Positions 1 through 8,229 of a DNA stretch of 64,000 nt are shown here, in pieces. The DNA is from CAJMNU01 sp905214855. Its GTDB lineage: Bacteria > Bacillota > Clostridia > Lachnospirales > Lachnospiraceae. The notes under the pieces were generated by a model. That model had not been told where the DNA came from and searched no databases. It worked only from the letters and a program-made list of their open reading frames with translations. The position numbers and the translations under genes are program-made. Positions within the stretch are counted from its first letter, which is position 1; every line of letters starts with the position of its first letter. The stretch is from assembly GCA_937890595.1 (NCBI GenBank), contig CALADM010000025.1:62001-126000 (forward strand), written 5' to 3'.

Positions 1-996
1 CTTTTTTCCAGAATTTTTTCCTGTGTTGACATCAATTACAGTCAACGCTTCTGTGGGCTCAATTACAAGATATCCACCAGATTTCAACCACACTTTTTTC
101 TTTAAAGCATCTCCTAAAAGCTCATGGAGACTTTCCAATTTATAAAGAGGAAGCAAATCATCCTGATAATACCGAAGCACATGTCTATCTGTCTGTACTT
201 CTGGTTTATTTTCAAACATATCTTTTTCATCTGTTTTTTGTTTGATATGTTGATCTAAATATATCTGTATCGAATCATAGATATCTTTTTGATCTGTAAT
301 GATCGCATCTAAATAGTCCAGATTGTAGTCTCTTAATAAGGATAGATACGGCGGATCATCTTCATATACCAAAGAAAAACAGGATGAAAAACGTCCTTTT
401 TTTAAAATAGAAAAAAATTGATTACGCAGATAGTCCATTTCATAACAAATTTCATCAAATGAAGCATATATTGCATTTGTTCTTAATATAAATCCAATCT
501 CTTCACTACAAAATGGCGAAAATTTTTCTTGAGCTTCTTTTTTCCAATTTTTATCTTGTATCTTAGCTGAAATACCAAGACCTGGTTTCCCGGCAGTCAA
601 AACAGCATAACGCCCAGTTATATTCAGACAAGATGTTAAGACAGGATCCTTTGTTTTAACAGCTTCCCGTTCTACTTGAACCAAAATCTCATCACCAGGT
701 CTTAGCTTTCTGGAAGAAAATAATGTTTTTTCTTCATCAACATCCAAAGTATTTGTAAACAAATGACTTGGATTGGAATCTAAACTGTAAAAGCCCTGTT
801 TTCCATTTCCTAGATCAACAAAAGCTGCATGAATATTTGGAACAATATCCCGTACTTTTCCTACATACACATTGCGCAGCATACTCTCACTATGGATTGG
901 CTGCAAATGACATTGGATTCCTCTATTTTTGTTTTTTAAAACAGTCCATAGTGCTTTTTCATCTCTTGTGACGATGAGACGCTGTTTGTAATTCAT
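1..996 (-). CDS. rng: Ribonuclease E/G family protein (RNase G), 3' end beyond the window
   Basis: The 332 visible residues are the N-terminal part of an RNase E/G endoribonuclease, which trims rRNA precursors and turns over mRNA. An S1-like region (about residues 38-120) contains MLRNVYVGKV and AAFVDLGNGK. The family signature GGYLVIEPTEALTVIDVNTG lies near the window edge and holds the start of the metal-binding catalytic site. The rest of the nuclease domain and any Zn-link are off the window. The start ATG (996-994) overlaps the stop of the upstream gene as ATGA, so translation is probably coupled. RNase G following two radical-SAM-linked genes is a common clostridial order. Confidence 0.93.
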   Translation of the reverse strand, partial: MNYKQRLIVTRDEKALWTVLKNKNRGIQCHLQPIHSESMLRNVYVGKVRDIVPNIHAAFVDLGNGKQGFYSLDSNPSHLFTNTLDVDEEKTLFSSRKLRPGDEILVQVEREAVKTKDPVLTSCLNITGRYAVLTAGKPGLGISAKIQDKNWKKEAQEKFSPFCSEEIGFILRTNAIYASFDEICYEMDYLRNQFFSILKKGRFSSCFSLVYEDDPPYLSLLRDYNLDYLDAIITDQKDIYDSIQIYLDQHIKQKTDEKDMFENKPEVQTDRHVLRYYQDDLLPLYKLESLHELLGDALKKKVWLKSGGYLVIEPTEALTVIDVNTGKNSGKK

Positions 997-1724
997 TCTA
1001 TACATTCCTTTCCGGGAAAATCTGTTCCAAATTCTTCCAAAGGAATGTAGTCTGTCATTTCCTTGTTTGTAAATCCATAGACTTCTTCACGTTCTACTAT
1101 AAAAGGAAGATTCTCTATATCGATTCCTTCTGTATTACAAAAGGCTTCCATAACCAATTCAGGCTTTAGATTATTAGTGCTTCCTGTTGATAACTTCATA
1201 AAAACAGACTTTGTTTCTTCTTCTAGTCTAACCTCATATAAAAGCGGACGCAGATCTACCTCACGTTCACTTTTTTTGCTAATTTTTGTAATCATGATAG
1301 AGGGCTGTTGACAAAAATGTTCAAATGTTTTAGAAAGCACTGTCCAGTTTATCTCATTCCCAGTCAAAAATACACGGTAATCTGCAGCAGCTACAATAGA
1401 CATTGCATTTTTTGCCTGATCTGGAAGTTCTTTTACCTGAAGGATCTGGAATCCTTCTGCCATTGTATTATTTAACATATTACGGATTGCATTGGAAGAA
1501 AGTCCTGGATTTTCACTCAATTCAATATCCATATACTCTCCATTACTTAAAAGCCCCACGCCAAGAGGAGCTGCAAAAGACATGATCATATGAGGACTAA
1601 ATCCTTCACTATAGCGGACCGGAAGACCTGCTCTGCGAATTGCTTTTTGAAAATAGCGCATCACATCCAGATGTCCGATAAATTTCACATATCCTTGTTT
1701 TGAAAATTTAATTCTTAGCTTCAA
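993..1724 (-). CDS. TIGR03936-type radical-SAM-linked protein (DUF2344)
   Basis: A DUF2344 protein of about 243 residues, usually found beside or fused to the radical SAM protein encoded just upstream. The N-terminus has the family pattern KFIGHLDVMR followed by YSEGFSPHM. Its biochemical role is not established; RNA modification is often supposed because of its link to RNase G. A GTG at 1733 could extend the frame. However, a strong Shine-Dalgarno GGAGGAGG (1740-1733) lies 8 nt before an in-frame TTG at 1724, giving the canonical start MKLRIKFSKQG, so TTG is preferred. It overlaps the upstream gene by 17 nt and the downstream gene by 4 nt, which indicates an operon. Confidence 0.9.
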   Translation of the reverse strand: MKLRIKFSKQGYVKFIGHLDVMRYFQKAIRRAGLPVRYSEGFSPHMIMSFAAPLGVGLLSNGEYMDIELSENPGLSSNAIRNMLNNTMAEGFQILQVKELPDQAKNAMSIVAAADYRVFLTGNEINWTVLSKTFEHFCQQPSIMITKISKKSEREVDLRPLLYEVRLEEETKSVFMKLSTGSTNNLKPELVMEAFCNTEGIDIENLPFIVEREEVYGFTNKEMTDYIPLEEFGTDFPGKECIE

Positions 1725-3576
1725 AGCAAACACCTCCTCCGAAATTCATTGCACCACATCCAGAACAGCGCTCTCTGCAATTTGGTGTTACAACACCATT
1801 CATCGCCTGAGTCCATTCTCGTTTTAAGAAGGTTTTGCTTACACCTACATCAATAAAATCCCATGGGAAAATTTCATCCAAACTACGTTCACGGGTGGTA
1901 TAAAAATCAGGATCGATGCCACAGGATTCAAACGCTTTCATCCAATGATCATTACAAAAATTATCTGACCATGAATCATATAAAGCGCCATTGTTATATG
2001 CAGCTTCAACAACGGCTCCCACTCTTCTGTCACCTCTTGCTAAAACACCTTCCAAAACAGTAACATCTGCTTCATGCCAATTATATTTTAAACTTTTATG
2101 ATTTAACATATGGATCATTTTGTTTTTTACAATATAAGCACGGTCTAAGAATTCTTCTTTAGTGCACATCTTTGCCCACTGAAATGGTGTAAATGGCTTT
2201 GGTACAAAGAAAGAAGAACTTGCTGTGATCATACAGCGTCCATTGCGTTTCTCTTTTGGAACTTCATCATAATATACTGCTGCGATACGATTTGAAAGCT
2301 CTGCAATTCCTTCCATATCTTCTACAGTCTCAGTAGGAAGTCCCAGCATAAAATAAAGTTTCACTTTATTCCATCCTCCACGGAAAGCCTCTGCTGCTCC
2401 CGTAAGGATTTCCTCTTCAGTGAGCCCTTTATTGATAACATCCCTAAGTTTTTGAGAACCAGCTTCCGGAGCAAAGGTCAAACTGCTCTTTTTTACATCC
2501 TGTATTTTACTCATTACATCCAGAGAAAATGCATCAATACGAAGAGAAGGCAAGGAGATATTTACTTTCTTTGCTTTACACTCTTCCAGCAAGAAATTCA
2601 CAAGTTCTTCCAAATGAGTATAGTCACTGGAACTTAAAGAACTAAGAGAAATCTCTTCATGTCCGGTACTTTCCAGCATACGTTTTGCCTGTTCTTTTAA
2701 AAACTCTACGCTTTTTTCACGAACTGGTCGATATACCATCCCTGCTTGACAGAAACGGCATCCTCGGATACATCCTCTTTGAATCTCCAGTACCACACGA
2801 TCTTGCGTCACCTTAATAAATGGAACGAGCGGCTTATCCGGATAGTAGGTGTGATCCAGATCCATAACCAACTCTTTTTTAATAGTTTCCTTGGCATGGG
2901 GATTATTGGGAACAAAAGAAGCAATCGTTCCATCTTCTTTATAGGATACATCATAAAAACATGGTACATAGATTCCCGGAATTTCTGCTGCCATTTCCAA
3001 GAACTCTTTCCTGCTGCCGCCCGCGGCACGATTCTTTTTATAAGCATCTAAAAGATCAAAATAAACTGTTTCCCCTTCTCCCATATAAAAAAGATCAAAG
3101 AAATCTGCCAAAGGCTCTGGATTATAAGCACATGGTCCACCGCCAATGACAATCGGATCTTCTTCTGTACGGTCACAGGCATGAAGAGGAATTTGGGACA
3201 GATCTAAAATCTGCAAAATATTGGTATAACACATCTCATATTGGATCGTGATACCTAAAAAATCAAATTCCTTAACCGGACGCTGAGATTCCAGAGTAAA
3301 AAGCGGAATGTGTTTTTCTCTCATAATAGCATCTAAATCTGTCCATGGAGAATACACTCTCTCACATGCTACATCCTCTCTTTGGTTAAACATATCATAT
3401 AAAATCTGGATACCAAGATGAGACATTCCAATCTCATACACGTCGGGAAAACACATGGCAAAACGGACATCTACTTTATCCGGATCCTTATATACAGAAT
3501 TAATCTCTCCGCCAATGTAACGGGCTGGCTGCTGTACAGACAGCAAAATTTCATCACTTAATGCTAGTTTTCTCAT
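1708..3576 (-). CDS. TIGR03960 family B12-binding-like radical SAM protein
   Basis: A 622-residue radical SAM enzyme. The N-terminal part resembles a B12-binding domain (RFAMCFPDVYEIGMSHLG, then VIGGGPCAYNPEPLADFFD). The central part carries the [4Fe-4S] motif CIRGCRFCQAG (CxxxCxxC), then LTFAPEAGSQ and YFMLGLPTET typical of the TIM-barrel fold. The C-terminus ends in a cysteine cluster (CRERCSGCGAMNFGGGVCF) that may bind another cluster or zinc. Substrate is unknown. It is the first gene of a coupled trio with DUF2344 and RNase G, and a candidate promoter lies about 120 nt upstream. Length is normal for the family. Confidence 0.92.
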   Translation of the reverse strand: MRKLALSDEILLSVQQPARYIGGEINSVYKDPDKVDVRFAMCFPDVYEIGMSHLGIQILYDMFNQREDVACERVYSPWTDLDAIMREKHIPLFTLESQRPVKEFDFLGITIQYEMCYTNILQILDLSQIPLHACDRTEEDPIVIGGGPCAYNPEPLADFFDLFYMGEGETVYFDLLDAYKKNRAAGGSRKEFLEMAAEIPGIYVPCFYDVSYKEDGTIASFVPNNPHAKETIKKELVMDLDHTYYPDKPLVPFIKVTQDRVVLEIQRGCIRGCRFCQAGMVYRPVREKSVEFLKEQAKRMLESTGHEEISLSSLSSSDYTHLEELVNFLLEECKAKKVNISLPSLRIDAFSLDVMSKIQDVKKSSLTFAPEAGSQKLRDVINKGLTEEEILTGAAEAFRGGWNKVKLYFMLGLPTETVEDMEGIAELSNRIAAVYYDEVPKEKRNGRCMITASSSFFVPKPFTPFQWAKMCTKEEFLDRAYIVKNKMIHMLNHKSLKYNWHEADVTVLEGVLARGDRRVGAVVEAAYNNGALYDSWSDNFCNDHWMKAFESCGIDPDFYTTRERSLDEIFPWDFIDVGVSKTFLKREWTQAMNGVVTPNCRERCSGCGAMNFGGGVCFEAKN

Positions 3577-3695
3577 TCTTTTTCCTTTTCTTGTTCATTC
3601 AATTACATCATTTTTGTTTGAAAAACCTTTTATTATGACATTTATAACTTTTTAGATTTTTCAATACACTCTAACACAATATATTATCGCGAATA

Positions 3696-3724
3696 ATTAT
3701 ACAACACATACCAAGTTTAAGCAA
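3696..3724 (-). promoter_or_regulatory. Candidate sigma-A promoter of the radical SAM-DUF2344-rng operon
   Basis: On the minus strand TTGCTT (3724-3719) is followed after 17 nt by a perfect TATAAT (3701-3696). A near-palindrome TTATCGCGAATAA (3684-3696) with core TCGCGA abuts the -10 on the downstream side and could be an operator. The rest of the 280-nt gap is AT-rich without a gene. Confidence 0.5.
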
Positions 3725-3792
3725 CTGTGAGTTGAACTGTCATGTTGTTAAAAAAACAAAAAATCCCATAAAACAAATTTTTCAGTAATCAT

Positions 3793-3821
3793 AAAAAGGG
3801 TGAAGAACAATATCTCCACCC
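3793..3821 (-). terminator. Rho-independent terminator after xdhC
   Basis: Read on the minus strand, GGGTG pairs with CACCC (3821-3817 with 3802-3798), with 3 further inner pairs after a mismatch. TTTTT follows at 3797-3793. It lies about 35 nt past the stop of the XdhC gene and fits the end of the SBP/NTP-transferase/XdhC operon. Confidence 0.6.
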
Positions 3822-3856
3822 CATACTATACTATCTTTTATTTAAGAATGTATCAG

Positions 3857-4870
3857 TTAAGAATGCATTGGACAACTTTTCGGCTGTCTGTCTTCTTCCT
3901 TTCTCATACGTGATCGTTCAAGGATCATTTCTCCAGCGATACTGATTGCAATTTCTTCTGGTGTCACTGCCTGGATCTCAGTACCAATAGGACAATGAAC
4001 CAATTCAATGACAGATTCTGGGATTCCGGCTTCCCGAAGTTTTTGGTTTACGAAAGCCTTCTTTTGTTTTGAACCAATAGCCCCGATATAGCAAGGTGGA
4101 TTTTCTAACACCTGTCGTTCTACTTCATAATCAAACGTATGTCCATTTGTCATGATCACTACAAAGTCAGACTCAGATAATTGGATAAAATCAGACAGAT
4201 TCCTAAAATCACCACAGATCACATTTTCAGCGTCTGGAAATAATTCCTTCTTAGAAAATTCTTTCCGATTTTCCATGACAGTTACTCGAAATCCAACCGT
4301 ATTTAAAACAGGTACTAAAGCCTGAGCACAATGTCCCCCTCCAAAAATGATTACCCGTTCTCCTATTGGAATAGGAAGAAATACGGAATTTTCTATACGA
4401 GTAAAATGACCAAGAGTTAGAGATTCATCCTGTTTGGTTTCTTTAGCTGAAAGAATTTCAGGAAGTGTTCCATCTAAATGCAATACCACCCATCCGTTTT
4501 GATGTTCTTCCATATGTTTGAATAAAAGATCAGAGAAATCATTCCAAAAAGGAAGAGAAGAATCGATATATTGAAACCATACAGTCACCTCACCTCCACA
4601 GACCATTCCAATATTTTCCTTGGCTTTCTGTGTTAAAGCAAAAAACTTTTCACAAGACTGTTTTTCTTCAAGGAGTTTCTGGGCATATTGAATGCACTGA
4701 TGCTCCACCGCCCCACCGCCTACAGTACCGCATAAACGTCCTTCTGATCCGATCAGCATCTGTGCTCCCAGTCCACGGGGAGAAGAGCCATCCTGAGCAA
4801 TAATGCTTGCCAGTATAAGATCATGTCTCATCATCACTTCTTTTTTGATAGTCACAACTATTTTTTTCAT
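3857..4870 (-). CDS. xdhC: XdhC/CoxI family molybdenum-hydroxylase maturation protein
   Basis: XdhC proteins bind molybdenum cofactor, promote its sulfuration and deliver it to xanthine-dehydrogenase-type enzymes. The N-terminal XdhC/CoxI domain shows IIAQDGSSPRGLGAQM and CGTVGGGAVE. The C-terminal Rossmann domain shows VIIFGGGHCAQALVP and YIGAIGSKQK. The length of 337 residues is normal. The proposed start overlaps the upstream NTP-transferase gene by 50 nt; a later ATG pair (MMRHDLIL, near 4835) would shorten this and cannot be excluded. It is the last gene of a three-gene minus-strand operon ended by the hairpin at 3793-3821. The nearby Mo-hydroxylase at 12-17 kb is the obvious client. Confidence 0.9.
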   Translation of the reverse strand: MKKIVVTIKKEVMMRHDLILASIIAQDGSSPRGLGAQMLIGSEGRLCGTVGGGAVEHQCIQYAQKLLEEKQSCEKFFALTQKAKENIGMVCGGEVTVWFQYIDSSLPFWNDFSDLLFKHMEEHQNGWVVLHLDGTLPEILSAKETKQDESLTLGHFTRIENSVFLPIPIGERVIIFGGGHCAQALVPVLNTVGFRVTVMENRKEFSKKELFPDAENVICGDFRNLSDFIQLSESDFVVIMTNGHTFDYEVERQVLENPPCYIGAIGSKQKKAFVNQKLREAGIPESVIELVHCPIGTEIQAVTPEEIAISIAGEMILERSRMRKEEDRQPKSCPMHS

Positions 4871-5819
4871 TCCATTGTCCTCTACTTTCCAATTCCTCTA
4901 AGAATACTCGATCTAATTTTTGAAAGTGCTTTTGAAACAGTTCCTGAACAACCTGATCTGCCTCTTTTTGAAAGTTCTTGTAACAGTCCATAAATTCTTT
5001 TGCAGATTCGGTCAAATGGGAGTATCCCCCATGTTTTCCACCTTGTCCTGTTTTTAGAACAGGCTTTCCTGTCTGTTCTTCCATCGTCGCTACGATTTTT
5101 CTCCCTTTCGTATAAGAGATTCCCATACGCTGACACGCATTAGATAATGACCCACTCTCTTCGGTCAATGTAAGCAACTGATGGATTCCTGGTCCATAAA
5201 AAATCCGTTCTCTGCGTATACGGACTTGGGTTGATACTGTAAGTTTTCTTATATCATGTCTTTCTGATAAGTCTTCATATGAAGTCTGGCTGTCTCGGTC
5301 TGAAAGAATCCCCACATCCTCTGTCTCTACAATCTGAGGTTGAAAACCAGCAGATTCAATAGCTCCTCTTAATCCCTTTTGCCCACTATATCTAATAATA
5401 TCTAAAAAACAATTTTTTCTTAATAAAATGGGATGTCCACATCGTCCATGGCAACGGGGAATGCAAACATCCCCTTCTTTATCCAAAAGCATTTGGACTG
5501 TTTCTTGTGAAAACATTGGTACATTCACATGAGAGATCAGAACCTCAGTGCATTTATTTTGCAAATACATAAGCCCTTGACGAATACTGTCTAACATTTC
5601 TCCTTCTGATGATACAGTTAAAAATACAAGGTTCATAGAGGGCACCAGTTTTTGGGGCTGTTCTTTCTCATCCCCCACTACTGTAATGCATTGGATTCCA
5701 GCCATCTGAAAAAGTAATACCATCCGTTCTAAAGCGGAAATTTTTCCAATTTGTCTTTCTGGCATAAATGAATTTTTATGATCTGTTCTGCCAGTCGTTA
5801 TAATCAATGCTCCAGTCAT
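4821..5819 (-). CDS. MobA-like NTP transferase fused to a ModE-type winged-helix domain
   Basis: The 332-residue protein has two parts. Residues 1 to about 190 resemble a MobA/MocA-like nucleotidyltransferase (LISHVNVPMFSQETV, then CGHPILLRK). Residues about 200-300 match the ModE N-terminal HTH (GPGIHQLLTLTEESGS, then ACQRMGISYTKGRKIVATME). The usual glycine-rich nucleotide loop is degenerate (ITTGRTDHKNSFMPERQIGK), so catalysis is doubtful; the domain may act as a cofactor sensor. It starts at ATG 5819, sharing one base with the upstream stop (TAATG), and is followed by XdhC. Inference: a regulator or cofactor-handling protein for molybdenum use. The inverted repeat at 7068-7108 is a possible target. 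Confidence 0.8.
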   Translation of the reverse strand: MTGALIITTGRTDHKNSFMPERQIGKISALERMVLLFQMAGIQCITVVGDEKEQPQKLVPSMNLVFLTVSSEGEMLDSIRQGLMYLQNKCTEVLISHVNVPMFSQETVQMLLDKEGDVCIPRCHGRCGHPILLRKNCFLDIIRYSGQKGLRGAIESAGFQPQIVETEDVGILSDRDSQTSYEDLSERHDIRKLTVSTQVRIRRERIFYGPGIHQLLTLTEESGSLSNACQRMGISYTKGRKIVATMEEQTGKPVLKTGQGGKHGGYSHLTESAKEFMDCYKNFQKEADQVVQELFQKHFQKLDRVFLEELESRGQWNEKNSCDYQKRSDDET

Positions 5820-6997
5820 TATGGTTCTTCTTTCATCATACCATGATAGATGCGATTCAATTCTTCTTCTGTCAGTTCTACATGATAGAAAAGTTTAAAG
5901 AATTCACATACTTCTTCATCAACATCAAAATTCAAATATTGTGGATAGATCGTACCAGAAAGCCATCGAATCCCTACAATCCGGTTCGGTCCGTTCGGTC
6001 GGTCGATCCAGCTAAACGGTGCATTTGGTGTTCCATATATTTTCTCTTCCTTTACTGCTTTTAAGGATTGATAATTTGGATTTTGTAAAATCGTTTCTGC
6101 TGCTGAAGAACCCGTGATATCTGCTTTTGGTTCTCCATTTACGATAATAACATCCGGATCCCAAGCTAAAAGCTGTTCTGCTGAAATCTGTATGCGTCCC
6201 CCATCTCCCATTTCCAACTCAGCAACATTCGTTCCTTTGACCATTTCAATAATTTGGGCATGAGGAGAACCGATTGGTGCAGTTTCCAAAGAATCCTCAC
6301 CATTTCCATAATAAATCCGAACCTTCTCTTCTTCTGGGATTTCCATATTTTCAATATCTTTAAATGTTTTTTCAGCATAAGCAGCCAATTTTTCTGCTTC
6401 TTCTTCCACACCAAACAATTCCCCCATAAAACGGTAGGCTTCTGGGGCTGCCATAAGATCTCCATCTACAGCAACAACAGGAATCCCAAGACTTTTAGAC
6501 AAGGAATCACAATCGGAGATCATTTTGTCATTTATCGTTCCCACGTTCAGTGCAATCGTTGGATTTGCGGCAATAACGGCTTCATAATTTATAGCATCTC
6601 CCATACCAAAATTAGGGATATCATGATATTGTTCCAAAATTACACTTTTTTCAATATCATTGAGCTGATAATTCCATCCCAGCAACCGATCTGGAACTAA
6701 TGTATAGAGGTAGATTGCTGTGGCTGGTCCAGCAGAGAAAACAGATTGAATCTCATTTGGAATGACCATTTTCCGTCCAGCCATGTCCGTGATTTCACGA
6801 TGATCCAGTGCTTTTGTTTCGGTTTCTGTCTCTGCTGTTTTTTTGGCATTACTTTCTTCCTGCGTACTCCCTGTTTCTGTTTGAAGAACCGTTTCCTCTG
6901 GAATATTGGAAGAAGTCTTTTGCCCACATCCGACAAGTATTCCAGCAGTAAGAGTAAGCGCAAGAGATACTGCAAATAAACATTTTGATTTTCTCAT
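5819..6997 (-). CDS. FecB/MolA-type ABC substrate-binding lipoprotein, probably molybdate/tungstate
   Basis: A 392-residue lipoprotein: signal peptide with lipobox GILVGC, a Thr/Glu-rich linker, then a periplasmic-binding-protein-2 fold (REITDMAGRKMVIPN, NVAELEMGDGGRIQISAEQ, WDPDVIIVNG). The family binds siderophores, heme and cobalamin. It also includes MolA of Haemophilus influenzae, which binds molybdate or tungstate and works with FecCD-type MolBC. Here the cognate permease and ATPase are encoded divergently (7177-9031), and the following genes are an NTP-transferase/ModE fusion and XdhC, so molybdate or tungstate is the preferred inference. A strong GGGAGG precedes the ATG. Iron-chelate binding remains possible. 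Confidence 0.85.
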   Translation of the reverse strand: MRKSKCLFAVSLALTLTAGILVGCGQKTSSNIPEETVLQTETGSTQEESNAKKTAETETETKALDHREITDMAGRKMVIPNEIQSVFSAGPATAIYLYTLVPDRLLGWNYQLNDIEKSVILEQYHDIPNFGMGDAINYEAVIAANPTIALNVGTINDKMISDCDSLSKSLGIPVVAVDGDLMAAPEAYRFMGELFGVEEEAEKLAAYAEKTFKDIENMEIPEEEKVRIYYGNGEDSLETAPIGSPHAQIIEMVKGTNVAELEMGDGGRIQISAEQLLAWDPDVIIVNGEPKADITGSSAAETILQNPNYQSLKAVKEEKIYGTPNAPFSWIDRPNGPNRIVGIRWLSGTIYPQYLNFDVDEEVCEFFKLFYHVELTEEELNRIYHGMMKEEP

Positions 6998-7047
6998 AAA
7001 AACCTCCCATTAAAATATTTTAGTCTGTCTGATAAGGATAAATAAGA

Positions 7048-7076
7048 TTGACAGTATTTCCTTTTTGCGATATACT
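7048..7076 (+). promoter_or_regulatory. Strong sigma-A promoter of the ABC importer/methyltransferase operon
   Basis: TTGACA (7048-7053), exactly 17 nt, then TATACT (7071-7076). The first coding start is ATG 7177, leaving a leader of about 95 nt. One arm of the inverted repeat at 7068-7108 covers the -10. Confidence 0.75.
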
Positions 7077-7108
7077 TTTCAAAGCGAATGGTTTTTAAAA
7101 ATATATCG
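7068..7108. promoter_or_regulatory. Inverted repeat CGATATA...TATATCG overlapping the promoter, possible ModE-like operator
   Basis: CGATATA at 7068-7074 and its exact complement TATATCG at 7102-7108 are separated by 27 nt. The first arm overlaps the -10 and the second lies about 25 nt downstream of the expected start. E. coli ModE sites also use CG-TATATA-like half sites, but with a much shorter spacer. A ModE-type HTH protein is encoded 1.2 kb away. The link is inference. Confidence 0.4.
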
Positions 7109-7176
7109 ACAAACTATGTAGTAGTATAACATTGGTATATGAATTCGTCAAGACTGAAGAAATAAGAGGATTTATT

Positions 7177-8229
7177 ATGAATGTATCTTGTGATGAAGTA
7201 CGTCAGGAAAGTGTAAAACGGCATAAATACCGGACTATCCTACTGACAATGTTTTTTTTGCTTTTGGCAATCGTATTTTTTTCATTTTGGATTGGTTACT
7301 ATCCCCTTTCCCCATCTCAGGTTATCACAGCATTTCTTTCCCGATTTGGTTACAAAGGAGATATTTTACCTCAGGCTATCACCATATTTTGGAACATCCG
7401 ACTTCCAAGAATCCTTTCTGCTCTGTTTATTGGCGCATCTTTATCAGTTGCGGGATGTACGTACCAAGGGATGTTTAGAAACCCATTGGTCTCCCCAGAT
7501 ATTTTGGGAGTTTCTTCTGGTGCTAGTTTGGGCGCAGCCTTTGCTATTTTAAATGGAGCTCCGAACTGGGGGATTCAATTAGCAGCCTTTCTAGGAGGGA
7601 TTGCAGCGGTTGCTGCTTCTTACTTGATCAGTCGGAAATCTGCATATTCCCATACCCTGATCTTAGTACTTACAGGTTCTATGATCATGTCTCTTTGTAA
7701 TGCCGGAGTAACAATGATCAAATATATTGCAGATCCCAATGATGTTTTGCAGCAGATTACCTTCTGGCTTATGGGAAGTCTTACAAAAACCAATTTAAAA
7801 GCCTTTCAATGGAGCTTTTTCCCTATGTTGGCAGGGCTGTGTTTTATTTTTCTGTTCCGTTGGCGGATCAATCTTTTAACCTTAGATGAGGAAGAGGCAA
7901 AAAGTTTAGGCATCAACATCAGAAAGTATCGCCTTTTATTTATCGTTGCTTCTACTCTTCTGAGTGCAGCAGCAGTCTGTCTTGGAGGTTTGATCGGTTG
8001 GGTTGGGTTAATGATTCCGCATTTGGCAAGAGCCATTGTAGGAGCAGATTATGAGCGTCTGATTCCAACGAGTGCTATACTTGGTGCCGGGTATCTGATC
8101 CTTATGGATGATATTTCCCGCTCTCTTTTATCCATGGAGCTTCCCCTTGGTGTTGTGACCAGTATCATGGGAGCACCATTCTTTCTTTATTTGATCATTC
8201 AACGAGGGAGGCATTCACATGCTGCTTGA
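7177..8229 (+). CDS. FecCD/MolB-type ABC transporter permease
   Basis: A polytopic membrane permease of the FecCD/BtuC family, about 350 residues, with around ten hydrophobic segments. Family motifs include RLPRILSALFIGASLSVAG, the coupling region GMFRNPLVSPDILGVSSGAS and the C-terminal GLIGWVGLMIPHLAR. A TTG at 7132 could start the frame, but AGAGGA followed by ATG at 7177 (MNVSCDEV) is the better start. The stop overlaps the ATPase gene by 11 nt. It forms the membrane channel for the binding protein encoded divergently. Substrate is inferred as molybdate/tungstate from context; iron chelate or corrinoid cannot be excluded from sequence alone. Confidence 0.9.
   Translation: MNVSCDEVRQESVKRHKYRTILLTMFFLLLAIVFFSFWIGYYPLSPSQVITAFLSRFGYKGDILPQAITIFWNIRLPRILSALFIGASLSVAGCTYQGMFRNPLVSPDILGVSSGASLGAAFAILNGAPNWGIQLAAFLGGIAAVAASYLISRKSAYSHTLILVLTGSMIMSLCNAGVTMIKYIADPNDVLQQITFWLMGSLTKTNLKAFQWSFFPMLAGLCFIFLFRWRINLLTLDEEEAKSLGINIRKYRLLFIVASTLLSAAAVCLGGLIGWVGLMIPHLARAIVGADYERLIPTSAILGAGYLILMDDISRSLLSMELPLGVVTSIMGAPFFLYLIIQRGRHSHAA

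Noticed and set aside
5975..6010. CGGT-rich tandem repeat
   Set aside because: It lies inside the binding-protein gene and simply encodes a run of Arg, Pro, Gly and Asn residues.
6998..7131. Molybdenum-cofactor riboswitch upstream of the importer
   Set aside because: The gap is only about 130 nt shared by two divergent operons and I see no multi-stem structure beyond the short inverted repeat.
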